37,470 bases of DNA, taken from positions 1-37,470 of the forward strand of contig JAGASL010000017.1 of assembly GCA_017621755.1 (NCBI GenBank). The letters run 5' to 3'. The notes beneath the pieces are model-generated. The model was not told where the DNA came from. It ran no database searches and was given only the letters and a program-made list of their open reading frames with translations. Shown here in pieces: positions 18,904 through 24,630 of the stretch; position 1 is the first letter of the stretch, and each line of letters begins with the position of its first letter. Origin of the DNA: Clostridia bacterium (GTDB lineage Bacteria; Bacillota; Clostridia; Oscillospirales; CAG-272). Both the position numbers and the translations under genes were made by a program.

Positions 18904-18948
18904 ACACGTTCTCCAGCTTTCATAGTATCGTTTGGACAGGCTATTATT

Positions 18949-18977
18949 ATTATAGTCGATACGGCGCGCTTTGTCAA
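18949..18977 (-). promoter_or_regulatory. Predicted sigma-A promoter of the 18903-17747 gene pair
   Basis: Perfect TTGACA (18972-18977) and TATAAT (18949-18954) on the minus strand with 17-base spacing. Confidence 0.92.
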
Positions 18978-19030
18978 TCAAAGAATATAGAAGTTTTTTG
19001 TCCTTTCCGTGAATTTATTTCAGAAAGACC

Positions 19031-19059
19031 TTGACATTTCAGCTGGTTTTGTGTATAAT
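19031..19059 (+). promoter_or_regulatory. Predicted sigma-A promoter of the DUF177-rpmF operon
   Basis: Perfect TTGACA (19031-19036) and TATAAT (19054-19059), 17-base spacer, 60 bases before the DUF177 start. Confidence 0.92.
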
Positions 19060-19118
19060 ATCTTGTAGACTTTTGACAAGTCGGTTTTTTCGCGCGGTTT
19101 TCGCCAAAGGAGGGTTAT

Positions 19119-19676
19119 ATGAAATTAGATCTGCGCCCTTTATTGGCGGAAAATATTCGTGTCCTGCCGGTTGATTTTCTTCTTCCGCCCCCGGTGGAGG
19201 AGGATGGTATTGCCGCCAACCTTTACGGCGTTCATTTTCCGAGTGAGCTGCTGGTACAGGGTGAAATCACCAACACGGCCGGGTATATGCGCATGTCGCT
19301 TTCTGCTTCGATCCCTTACGTGGCGCCCTGCGCCCGCTGCTTGGAAGAGGTGACCGGCACATTCTCCTTCCGTTTTGAAAAAACGGTAGCGCCGGCAAAG
19401 CTGCTTGCCAACGTGGCGGAGGAGGATGCTGACGATTACGTGATCGTAGAGGATGGGTTTTTAGACGTGGACGAGCAGCTGCTGGAAATGCTGGTGCTTG
19501 AGTTCCCTGCTAAGCTCCTCTGCAAAGAGGATTGCGCTGGGCTTTGCCCGCAATGCGGCAAAAACCTGAATGACGGCCCCTGTACCTGCAGCAAGCAAGA
19601 AACCGACCCGCGCTTAGCGCCCCTGGCCGCCTGGCTTGAACGGCATAAGGAAGCCTCGTCAAAGGACGAACCATAA
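19119..19676 (+). CDS. DUF177 (YceD-like) protein
   Basis: The 185-residue cytoplasmic protein has the DUF177 layout. The N-terminal half contains the conserved PCARCLEEVTGTFSF; the acidic middle follows; and the C-terminal signature CAGLCPQCGKNLNDGPCTC ends with PRLAPLAAWL. The four-plus cysteines may bind zinc. In most bacteria this gene precedes rpmF, and it has been linked to 23S rRNA or ribosome biogenesis. That link is family knowledge, not seen here. The start follows AAAGGAGGG. rpmF begins 64 bases downstream. Confidence 0.93.
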   Translation: MKLDLRPLLAENIRVLPVDFLLPPPVEEDGIAANLYGVHFPSELLVQGEITNTAGYMRMSLSASIPYVAPCARCLEEVTGTFSFRFEKTVAPAKLLANVAEEDADDYVIVEDGFLDVDEQLLEMLVLEFPAKLLCKEDCAGLCPQCGKNLNDGPCTCSKQETDPRLAPLAAWLERHKEASSKDEP

Positions 19677-19740
19677 GTTTATTCTAAAAATGAAAATATG
19701 ACGCGCCCACGCGCAAAGGAAATCAGGAGGTGTATCCGAA

Positions 19741-19926
19741 ATGGCAGTACCGAAGAGAAAAGTATCCAAGGCTCGCAGAGATTCCAGACGCTCCAGCACC
19801 TGGAAGCTGGAAAACCCCACGCTTGCAAAGTGCCCCAAGTGCGGTGAAATGAACCTGGCTCACCACGTTTGCAAGAACTGCGGCTCTTACAAGGGCGAGA
19901 CCATCGTTGCAAAGGCTGAGAAGTAA
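19741..19926 (+). CDS. rpmF: Large ribosomal subunit protein bL32
   Basis: The 61-residue basic protein begins MAVPKRKVSKARRDSRRS and carries a C-terminal zinc ribbon: CPKCG near residue 32, then CKNCG near residue 45. The four cysteines mark the zinc-binding (C+) form. It is a component of the 50S subunit. The start follows a strong AGGAGG. It is co-transcribed with the DUF177 gene and closed by the terminator at 19945. Confidence 0.98.
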   Translation: MAVPKRKVSKARRDSRRSSTWKLENPTLAKCPKCGEMNLAHHVCKNCGSYKGETIVAKAEK

Positions 19927-19944
19927 TTGCACCGGGTTTCGTAT

Positions 19945-19988
19945 AAAAAGACCGTGTCACGGATCACTGATCCCGACACGGTCTTTTT
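19945..19988 (+). terminator. Terminator of the DUF177-rpmF operon
   Basis: Outer arms 19945-19958 and 19975-19988 pair over 14 bp, and a small inner hairpin (19961-19973) sits in the loop. A T5 run forms the end of the 3' arm. Confidence 0.9.
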
Positions 19989-20012
19989 ATTGTTTGCCTA
20001 CCCCCACAAAGA

Positions 20013-20043
20013 AAGAAGAGATCCTTTTACAGGATCTCTTCTT
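20013..20043 (-). terminator. Hairpin overlapping the stop codon of the DUF4353 gene
   Basis: A 13-bp perfect stem (20013-20025 with 20031-20043) has a 5-base loop. The TAA stop codon (plus positions 20027-20029) lies within this loop, so the 3' arm of the coding region is the 5' arm of the hairpin. The minus-strand sequence after it, TCTTTGTG, is a weak T tract. Confidence 0.65.
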
Positions 20044-21835
20044 CTTCATATGTACCCGGGAAGGTCTTTCCCCCCTCGGCTAAGACCGCACGCCCATTGG
20101 CAAGAGAAAAATTACCGATCGCGTGATCATGAACGGGGGCTACCCCCTTCACAATACGGCCGTGCTCCTCTGCCAGCTCGCCACCGGCGCACAGCGTATA
20201 GGATACACCATTCTCAAGGAGCGAGGAGAAAATTACCATTTTATAATACTGGCGCGGCGAAACGGCCGTTACCAGTGCTTGCCCACCATGGCGCACGCAA
20301 ACAGGCGTTTCTGCCGGCTGCACCCCCGCAAAGCTTGCCTCCACCATCGAAACGGTAGATTGCTCGGTCAAGGTAGGCAGATAGACCGTTCTACCCACGG
20401 CGAACAGCGTGCCGCCCGTCATGGTAAAGCCCATATCGCAATCCAAAGGATCACCGCCGGTAAACTCGGGCCCTGCCAGCAGGGCAAGACCGCCGCTCAT
20501 CAGCATGGTGCCGCGCACGCAAACCGCATCGCGGTCGGCATTTACCACCAGGCTACCGCCACGCATATACATAGCCGCAGTAGAGGGGGCAATACCGGTT
20601 CCCTCTGGGTACAGGTCAAAGCCGTTATTTTCAAGCAGCGCGCGGATACGCGCATTTACACCGTCCATTTGCGAGGCAATGCTGATCCTACCGTCAACGA
20701 TCTCGATCACCTCACCCACCATGCCCTCTAAGCAGGTGCGCACGGTAATATCACCGCCGCCCACGTACAGCTGGGTAGCAAGAATGGCATCATCACCCGC
20801 GTAAAGCGAGTAGCTGCCGCCCATAATAGCCATCCTCTCGTCTGCGTGGATAGCATCATCCGAGGAGTCGATCTCAAAATGGCCACCGGTGATCACCAGC
20901 TCGCGCATGGCCTTTAGCCCCTTGCGGCTCTCTAACCCGCGTGGGGAAGAATAACCGCCACCACAAACGAGGTAATAATCACCGCCTGTGATCAGCATTC
21001 GGCCATCGGCCTGTATGGCATCGTTACCGGGATACAGCTCAAAAACGCCGCTTTCGGCATACACGTAACCAAAGCCCTCGGCCGGGTTGTTGGCCTTTAG
21101 GCAATCCAAGCCGCATTCAGCCTCAATAGTAGCGGTGCGAAGCAGCAGCGCGTCCCGCGCCACCACACCGTCCTCCTTGGCCGTGATGCCAAGCGCCAGG
21201 TCGGAAATGGTGATCCTATCCTTACCGTGAATGGCATCGCGGAAGTTACCCTCTACCTGTAATTCGCCCGTTCCGCAAAGGATCAGATCATCCTCAGAAA
21301 AGATGGTTGCATCCGGCTCCATATATACGGGGTCAAGGTAATCATATTCAGCACCATCGCTCAAGCGGTTTACCGTACCGGCCTCGGCGATGATGCGCAC
21401 GGCAGATGCCTGGCGCACGTAGATGGGAGAGGAACGTTCGCAATGCAGCGTAGCACCAGCCAGCACCAAATGAACACGCCCCTGCGCCACGTCAACAATG
21501 ATCTGCCCATCCTGCAGCTCGCCGCTGATGACGTAGGTACCGCTTTGCTTGATGGTCAGCACACGCCCATCCCGCGACAGCGAAACGCCAATGCTGGGCA
21601 CCGACATCCGCTCCCCCTCCAGGCTGACGTAAACTGCCTTGGCGGCCGTCCACGTTGGATCAATATCCTTTGCCGGGATCGCGATCTCTGCCTCGGTCAG
21701 CGTGCTTTCCGGCAGCACGATCGGCGAGGGCGGGATATCCCCACCCTGCAGCCGGCTAAGGCCGCCAGGCAGTAATATAACTGCTGCGGCGATCAAAACG
21801 ACCGCGATAGCAGCACATACGATTTTCTTAATCAA
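20027..21835 (-). CDS. DUF4353 carbohydrate-binding-like beta-helix protein, membrane anchored
   Basis: The 602-residue protein begins with a signal anchor (IKKIVCAAIAVVLIAAAVILL). A long extracellular part follows, with repeated Asp-Asp-Ala-Ile/Asp-Gly segments (GNDAIQADGRMLITGGDY, SSDDAIHADERMAIMGGSY, GDDAILATQLYVGGGD) that look like turns of a beta helix. This matches the DUF4353 family. Its Clostridium thermocellum member Cthe_2159 was described as a carbohydrate-binding protein with affinity for acidic polysaccharide. Binding of pectic or other acidic glycan at the cell surface is likely but not shown. The start codon is TTG at 21835, supported by GAAGGAG. It is the last gene of a three-gene minus operon with DUF4956. 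Confidence 0.9.
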   Translation of the reverse strand: MIKKIVCAAIAVVLIAAAVILLPGGLSRLQGGDIPPSPIVLPESTLTEAEIAIPAKDIDPTWTAAKAVYVSLEGERMSVPSIGVSLSRDGRVLTIKQSGTYVISGELQDGQIIVDVAQGRVHLVLAGATLHCERSSPIYVRQASAVRIIAEAGTVNRLSDGAEYDYLDPVYMEPDATIFSEDDLILCGTGELQVEGNFRDAIHGKDRITISDLALGITAKEDGVVARDALLLRTATIEAECGLDCLKANNPAEGFGYVYAESGVFELYPGNDAIQADGRMLITGGDYYLVCGGGYSSPRGLESRKGLKAMRELVITGGHFEIDSSDDAIHADERMAIMGGSYSLYAGDDAILATQLYVGGGDITVRTCLEGMVGEVIEIVDGRISIASQMDGVNARIRALLENNGFDLYPEGTGIAPSTAAMYMRGGSLVVNADRDAVCVRGTMLMSGGLALLAGPEFTGGDPLDCDMGFTMTGGTLFAVGRTVYLPTLTEQSTVSMVEASFAGVQPAETPVCVRHGGQALVTAVSPRQYYKMVIFSSLLENGVSYTLCAGGELAEEHGRIVKGVAPVHDHAIGNFSLANGRAVLAEGGKTFPGTYEEEEIL

Positions 21836-21871
21836 AGCTACTCCTTCGCCCGTTAAACGGGCTTATTCGTA

Positions 21872-22546
21872 TCAGAGTTCGTCCTTCTTCGGCATGGTGA
21901 TGGCGCAGGTAATCGGCAGGTTGCCGTTTCTTTCACGCAAAGCATCCATAAATTCCTTTTCCTTGCGGCGATTCTTCAGGGTCACCTTATAGTGCAGCTC
22001 GTACATGCTGCCCATGTTGGTGGTACGAACAAGCTCCAGGTTGTGCTTACGGGTATAGGCCTTAAAGGCATCGTCAAACACGCCGGTATAATCCAGCGAT
22101 TCGGGGATCAGGATCTTGAGCACACGATCAAGGCCTGCATCCTCGCCGAACGGGGTAAGGCCAAGCAGCACCATCACAGCACCCAGCACCACCGTCAAAA
22201 TAGCGGCATATAGCACGTAGCCCATGCCCACCGAAATACCAACGGCCACACCGCAGAAGATGGCAACGATCTCGCGCGCCGTGCCGGCAGCGGAACGGAA
22301 GTTCATCAGCGCGAAGATACCGCCAACGGCCAGCGCCGCGCCGAAGTTCTGGTTTACGAACAAAATCACGCTTTGGATCACGGCAGGGATCAGCACCAGC
22401 GAGATCGCCAGGCTCTTGGAATATGCGCCGCTAAACATATAGGCAACCGCCAGCACAAGGCCAAGCAGCAGCGAAGCACCCAGGCAGATCATGACGTCAG
22501 CTGCGTCAAAAACGATGTTGGTTGGAAACAGGCTGGAAAAAGACAT
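21872..22546 (-). CDS. DUF4956 membrane protein
   Basis: The 224-residue protein has about four to five helices. It contains the family motifs GGIFALMNFRSAAGTAREIVAIFCG near residues 75-98 and GxAVGIGxGMGY-like GVAVGISVGMGY, followed by a C-terminal soluble domain with strands (LELVRTTNMGSMYELHYKV). DUF4956 is of unknown function. In clostridia it is commonly found with a VTC-type polyphosphate polymerase and a DUF4353 or CotH protein; here only DUF4353 is present. The ATG at 22546 has AAGGAG at good spacing. An in-frame ATG at 22564 is an alternative with a poorer site. Confidence 0.92.
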   Translation of the reverse strand: MSFSSLFPTNIVFDAADVMICLGASLLLGLVLAVAYMFSGAYSKSLAISLVLIPAVIQSVILFVNQNFGAALAVGGIFALMNFRSAAGTAREIVAIFCGVAVGISVGMGYVLYAAILTVVLGAVMVLLGLTPFGEDAGLDRVLKILIPESLDYTGVFDDAFKAYTRKHNLELVRTTNMGSMYELHYKVTLKNRRKEKEFMDALRERNGNLPITCAITMPKKDEL

Positions 22547-22591
22547 ATCCAAAATCTCCTTCATTCTTCCGATAACTAAATCGGAGCAAAT

Positions 22592-22813
22592 TTATTTGCG
22601 TTCGCCCGCCAGCAGGCTGGCCAGCGCAACGGCGGAAAGAAGCACGGTGCCAAGGCAAAGCGTGCGCAGCAGATCAATGCGGAAGCGACCGCTATACGAG
22701 CGGGATAGCAGCGGCTCCTTAGCGGTGGGGCTTTCATACAGCTCCTCCGTTACGTGAAACGCTGTTTTATATACCGGGTGGCGCAACCGCTTGGGCAGCT
22801 TTTTCTCGGGCAT
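22592..22813 (-). CDS. 73-residue membrane protein leading the DUF4956 operon
   Basis: The protein has a basic N-terminal half (residues 1-48, many Lys, Arg, Tyr), one C-terminal hydrophobic helix (about 50-68) and a short polar end. A GGAGGAAGGAG site lies 6-16 bases before the ATG, which is strong support for translation. It precedes the DUF4956 gene by 45 bases (27 to the alternative start) and occupies the place where a VTC-domain polyphosphate polymerase is often found. It shows no resemblance to VTC. No family is recognised. Confidence 0.8.
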   Translation of the reverse strand: MPEKKLPKRLRHPVYKTAFHVTEELYESPTAKEPLLSRSYSGRFRIDLLRTLCLGTVLLSAVALASLLAGERK

Positions 22814-22851
22814 GGCAGTTTCTCCTTCCTCCGTAGAAAATATACAGATAC

Positions 22852-22880
22852 ATTATACAATACTTGCGTGCAGATTGCAA
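22852..22880 (-). promoter_or_regulatory. Predicted promoter of the 22813-20027 operon
   Basis: TTGCAA (22875-22880), 17 bases, TATAAT (22852-22857) on the minus strand, 39 bases before the ATG at 22813. Confidence 0.8.
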
Positions 22881-22884
22881 GTAT
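22860..22884. promoter_or_regulatory. Candidate operator dyad in the divergent region
   Basis: ATACTTGC (22860-22867) and GCAAGTAT (22877-22884) form a perfect 8-bp inverted repeat around 9 bases. The dyad covers the spacer and -35 box of the minus promoter and lies between two divergent genes, so a bound repressor would block transcription. No regulator gene is adjacent. Confidence 0.5.
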
Positions 22885-22936
22885 AATTTGTACAATTTCG
22901 CAAAGAATATTTTTAATGATAAAAGGAGGTGCCGCC

Positions 22937-23074
22937 ATGCGTACACCGCCCCCATTTTGGTTTCTTTGCTGCCTGTGCGGCGTGCTGATGGCGCTGCTCG
23001 TCTGCCTGCTGTTCTTCCCCGCTACCGCCCAGCCCGGCACCGTGCAGATCGGGCAAATGACCTTTCGTTTCTGA
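22937..23074 (+). CDS. 45-residue single-helix membrane peptide
   Basis: The short gene starts at 22937 behind AAAAGGAGG, a near-perfect ribosome binding site. It encodes a peptide with one hydrophobic helix (about 7-29: FWFLCCLCGVLMALLVCLLF) followed by a soluble tail (PGTVQIGQMTFRF). It is divergent from the DUF4956 operon. Its last 67 bases before the final codons are found again at 23654-23720, after a block of palindromic elements, where the frame ends in RS instead of RF. Its own end therefore seems to have been rebuilt by an insertion or duplication. Function unknown. Confidence 0.72.
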   Translation: MRTPPPFWFLCCLCGVLMALLVCLLFFPATAQPGTVQIGQMTFRF

Positions 23075-23147
23075 GGCACAAGATTTTTTGCCCCCTCTGA
23101 AGAGAATGACAAAGAGATTGCCCGGCAAAGAGCCGAGCACCACTTTT

Positions 23148-23270
23148 TGTCATCCTGAGGGAGTGAAGCGACCGAAGGATCTTTTCGAGCGTAGCGAGAA
23201 ACGCCTACCGATGTTACTCTCTGTTTCGCCTGGCGGCGAAAAGATCCTTCGCCGGAGGCTCAGGATGACA
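23148..23270. repeat. Palindromic intergenic element A (123 bp)
   Basis: Ends TGTCATCCTGAG (23148-23159) and CTCAGGATGACA (23259-23270) are perfect inverse complements. An inner pair around CGAAGGATCTTTTCG and CGAAAAGATCCTTCG extends the stem. The element has no frame of interest. It resembles a palindromic repeat widely seen between genes of gut Clostridia, from memory and not checked. Confidence 0.88.
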
Positions 23271-23287
23271 GATTGATTAAGATTGGC

Positions 23288-23361
23288 GCGGGAGGAGCAA
23301 GCCCCTCCCCCTACGGTGGTGTGTGCGGCATACCAACGTAGGGGGCATTCCCCCCTCCCGC
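23288..23361. repeat. Palindromic intergenic element B (74 bp)
   Basis: GCGGGAGG and CCCCTCCCCCTACG on the left pair imperfectly with CGTAGGGGGCATTCCCCC and CCTCCCGC on the right. The result is a long GC-rich imperfect hairpin with an 18-base loop. It follows element A by 17 bases. Confidence 0.82.
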
Positions 23362-23389
23362 CCCACCGCCGCGAAGCGGCTCTCTCTTA

Positions 23390-23626
23390 GGCTCCCTCCG
23401 GGAGGGAGCTCCCGAATAGCGGGTGAAGGAGTACCGGGTAGTAACAATAGGCTGATAGATAAACGCTATTCCTGCTTTGTTTCGTAAAACAAAGCAAACA
23501 AATAAACAAATACTTTATAGCAAATCTACATCAAAGAATACATTTTTACCTTCTGTATTCTCCCCTACCCGGTACTCCTTCCGTCAATGGCTAACGCCAT
23601 TGCCACCTCCCTCTCGGAGGGAGGCT
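23390..23626. mobile_element. MITE-like element C with about 50-bp inverted ends
   Basis: The left arm has GGCTCCCTCCGGGAGGGAG, and GAAGGAGTACCGGGTAG at 23425-23441. The right arm is the inverse, with CTACCCGGTACTCCTTC at 23565-23581 and CTCCCTCTCGGAGGGAGGC at its outer end. Each arm also folds on itself. The middle of the arms differs in sequence, and an AT-rich core of about 120 bases lies between them. The element is non-coding and looks like a miniature inverted-repeat element moved by a transposase elsewhere. Exact ends and target duplication could not be fixed. Confidence 0.78.
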
Positions 23627-23653
23627 TCCATCCGCCAGCCTTTTCTACCAAAA

Positions 23654-23727
23654 TCTACCTGCTGTTCTTCCCCGCTACCGCCCAGCCCGGCACCGTGCAG
23701 ATCGGGCAAATGACCTTTCGCTCTTGA
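23654..23727 (+). pseudogene. Orphan 3' end of the 45-residue membrane peptide gene
   Basis: The frame reads YLLFFPATAQPGTVQIGQ, then MTFRS, and stops at 23725-23727. It is identical to the upstream gene until the last residue. There is no start codon or ribosome binding site of its own. It may represent the original end of the gene. Confidence 0.85.
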
Positions 23728-23809
23728 AACGGATAAAGTCACAGCCACCGGTTAGACCTGTGGCTTGACGGAGAGATTGTAAAAGTCTGGTTGCGCTACA
23801 AAACAATCC

Positions 23810-23849
23810 CTCACCGCCTACGGCGGAGCTCCCTTTACACAAGGGAGCC
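23810..23849. repeat. Solo arm D, related to the ends of element C
   Basis: Two adjacent hairpins, CCGCCTACGGCGG (about 23814-23826) and GCTCCCTTTACACAAGGGAGC (about 23828-23848), have the same plan as one arm of element C: a GGCTCCCTT-type outer end, an inner hairpin, then a GAGGGA-type end on the minus strand. No matching second arm is seen nearby. Confidence 0.65.
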
Positions 23850-23990
23850 TATCATAGAGACACTTTGCAAAACAGTAAAAGCCGTTTAGGGAACAGGTTA
23901 AACAGGAGAACCTGCTATACACCATTCTTCTCGCCTCACCATGCTGCTCTACTTTGAACCCACACGAATATCCATGTCTTATTTCATATT

Positions 23991-24020
23991 ACTTTATGCG
24001 ACTTTATGCGACTTTTGCGC
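23991..24020 (+). promoter_or_regulatory. Three tandem 10-bp repeats, candidate RHH operator
   Basis: ACTTTATGCG occurs at 23991-24000 and 24001-24010, with a third diverged copy ACTTTTGCGC at 24011-24020. The 10-bp period places equal faces on one side of the helix. The third copy overlaps the -35 box of the RHH-SLOG promoter. Arc/MetJ/CopG-type proteins bind tandem short sites like these, so autoregulation by the RHH protein is a reasonable inference. Confidence 0.55.
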
Positions 24021-24044
24021 TTTTTACTAAAACTTTGATATACT
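24015..24044 (+). promoter_or_regulatory. Predicted promoter of the RHH-SLOG unit
   Basis: TTGCGC (24015-24020), 18 bases, TATACT (24039-24044), 32 bases before the RHH start. Confidence 0.65.
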
Positions 24045-24076
24045 ATAAAAAAAGCAGACACTGAAGGAACACATGG

Positions 24077-24256
24077 ATGAGGCCGCTAAAGGAAAAAATT
24101 AGCATTACACTTGACAGCGATCTACTTAAAGATCTTCGACAAAACGCTGAACTATATGATCGTTCTCTGTCACAATACATTAATCTTGTGCTGAAAGATC
24201 ACATCGCACAAAAAGAAGAAAAATGCGAGTTCGTTGCCGTATTAAAGGGAAAGTAG
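24077..24256 (+). CDS. Ribbon-helix-helix (Arc/CopG-like) DNA-binding protein, 59 residues
   Basis: The frame from the ATG at 24077 to the TAG at 24254-24256 encodes a short basic protein. It contains the ribbon KISITLDSDLLKDL (residues 7-20), the helix RQNAELYDRS and the turn RSLSQYINLVLKDHI (29-43). This is the classic pattern of RHH repressors and TA antitoxins, with a charged tail of about 16 residues. AAGGAA lies at suitable distance; an overlapping ATG at 24073 in another frame ends after nine codons. The next gene starts two bases after the stop codon, so the two are one operon and probably partners. It would bind DNA as a dimer, perhaps at the tandem repeats upstream. Confidence 0.85.
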   Translation: MRPLKEKISITLDSDLLKDLRQNAELYDRSLSQYINLVLKDHIAQKEEKCEFVAVLKGK

Positions 24257-24257
24257 T

Positions 24258-24593
24258 ATGAAAATCGCCATCATCGGCTCAAGAAATCTTACCGTGAACA
24301 ACTTGGACACCTACATCCCAAAAGAATGTACAGAAATCGTCTCAGGCGGTGCAAAGGGAATTGATGCCTGTGCGGCGGCGTATGCGCAAAAAAACGGGTT
24401 GCTGCTAACCGAATTTTTCCCCGATTACCGCCGCTATGGAAAGGGGGCACCTCTGAAGCGCAATCGGCAGATCGTTGATTATGCAGATGCCGTTTATGCC
24501 TTTTGGGATCAAGCATCGCACGGCACGAGATCCGTGATTGACTATTGCAAAAAGACGGGAAAGCCTTGCACCGTCATTCTCAGCAAAGCATAA
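24258..24593 (+). CDS. Small SLOG-superfamily (YspA/DUF2493-like) nucleotide-binding protein
   Basis: The 111-residue cytoplasmic protein has a Rossmann-like SLOG core: the first strand and loop KIAIIGSRNL, the Gly-rich loop EIVSGGAKGID (about 29-39), the basic motif GKGAPLKRNRQIVDYAD (about 62-78), and AFWDQASHGTRSVID (about 82-96). SLOG proteins (DprA, LOG, YspA, TIR-linked SLOGs) bind nucleotides or DNA, and some sense signals in immune or TA-like systems. Which ligand is bound here is unknown. It is coupled to the RHH gene (TAGTATG junction). Alternatives are a small DprA-like accessory protein or a nucleotide-metabolising enzyme. Confidence 0.88.
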   Translation: MKIAIIGSRNLTVNNLDTYIPKECTEIVSGGAKGIDACAAAYAQKNGLLLTEFFPDYRRYGKGAPLKRNRQIVDYADAVYAFWDQASHGTRSVIDYCKKTGKPCTVILSKA

Positions 24594-24596
24594 TGA

Positions 24597-24629
24597 GCCG
24601 GGAATTGCAGATCGCAATTCCCGGCTTTT
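24597..24629 (+). terminator. Terminator of the RHH-SLOG unit
   Basis: A 12-bp perfect stem (24597-24608 with 24614-24625) is followed by TTTT. It starts just after the SLOG stop and ends just before the converging trmB stop. Confidence 0.88.
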
Positions 24630-24630
24630 C

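Larger units (their letters stand above)
23001..23720 (+). repeat. Direct repeat of the 3' end of the 45-residue gene, flanking palindromic elements
   Basis: Bases 23001-23067 recur at 23654-23720 with a constant offset of 653 and one mismatch. The 586 bases between the copies are almost filled by three palindromic elements (23148-23270, 23288-23361, 23390-23626). No transposase is present. Confidence 0.93.
23728..24076. other. Gene-free stretch with small hairpins before the RHH gene
   Basis: No coding region is supported here. It holds an imperfect 9-bp hairpin at 23743-23764, the half-element D at 23810-23849, a 6-bp hairpin near 23894-23914, the three 10-bp repeats at 23991-24020 and the promoter at 24015-24044. 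A 29-codon frame from 23941 lacks a binding site. Confidence 0.7.

Noticed and set aside
23477..23713. Open frame of 78 codons across the end of element C and the orphan 3' end
   Set aside because: It combines MITE sequence with the duplicated gene end in a different frame, has no binding site, and its composition is that of the repeats.
23148..23849. Possible CRISPR array
   Set aside because: The repeats are inverted, of different length and sequence, and not regularly spaced; no cas genes are present.
23991..24020. Possible start of a CRISPR or satellite array
   Set aside because: There are only three adjoining 10-bp units without spacers, and their place at a promoter fits an operator better.
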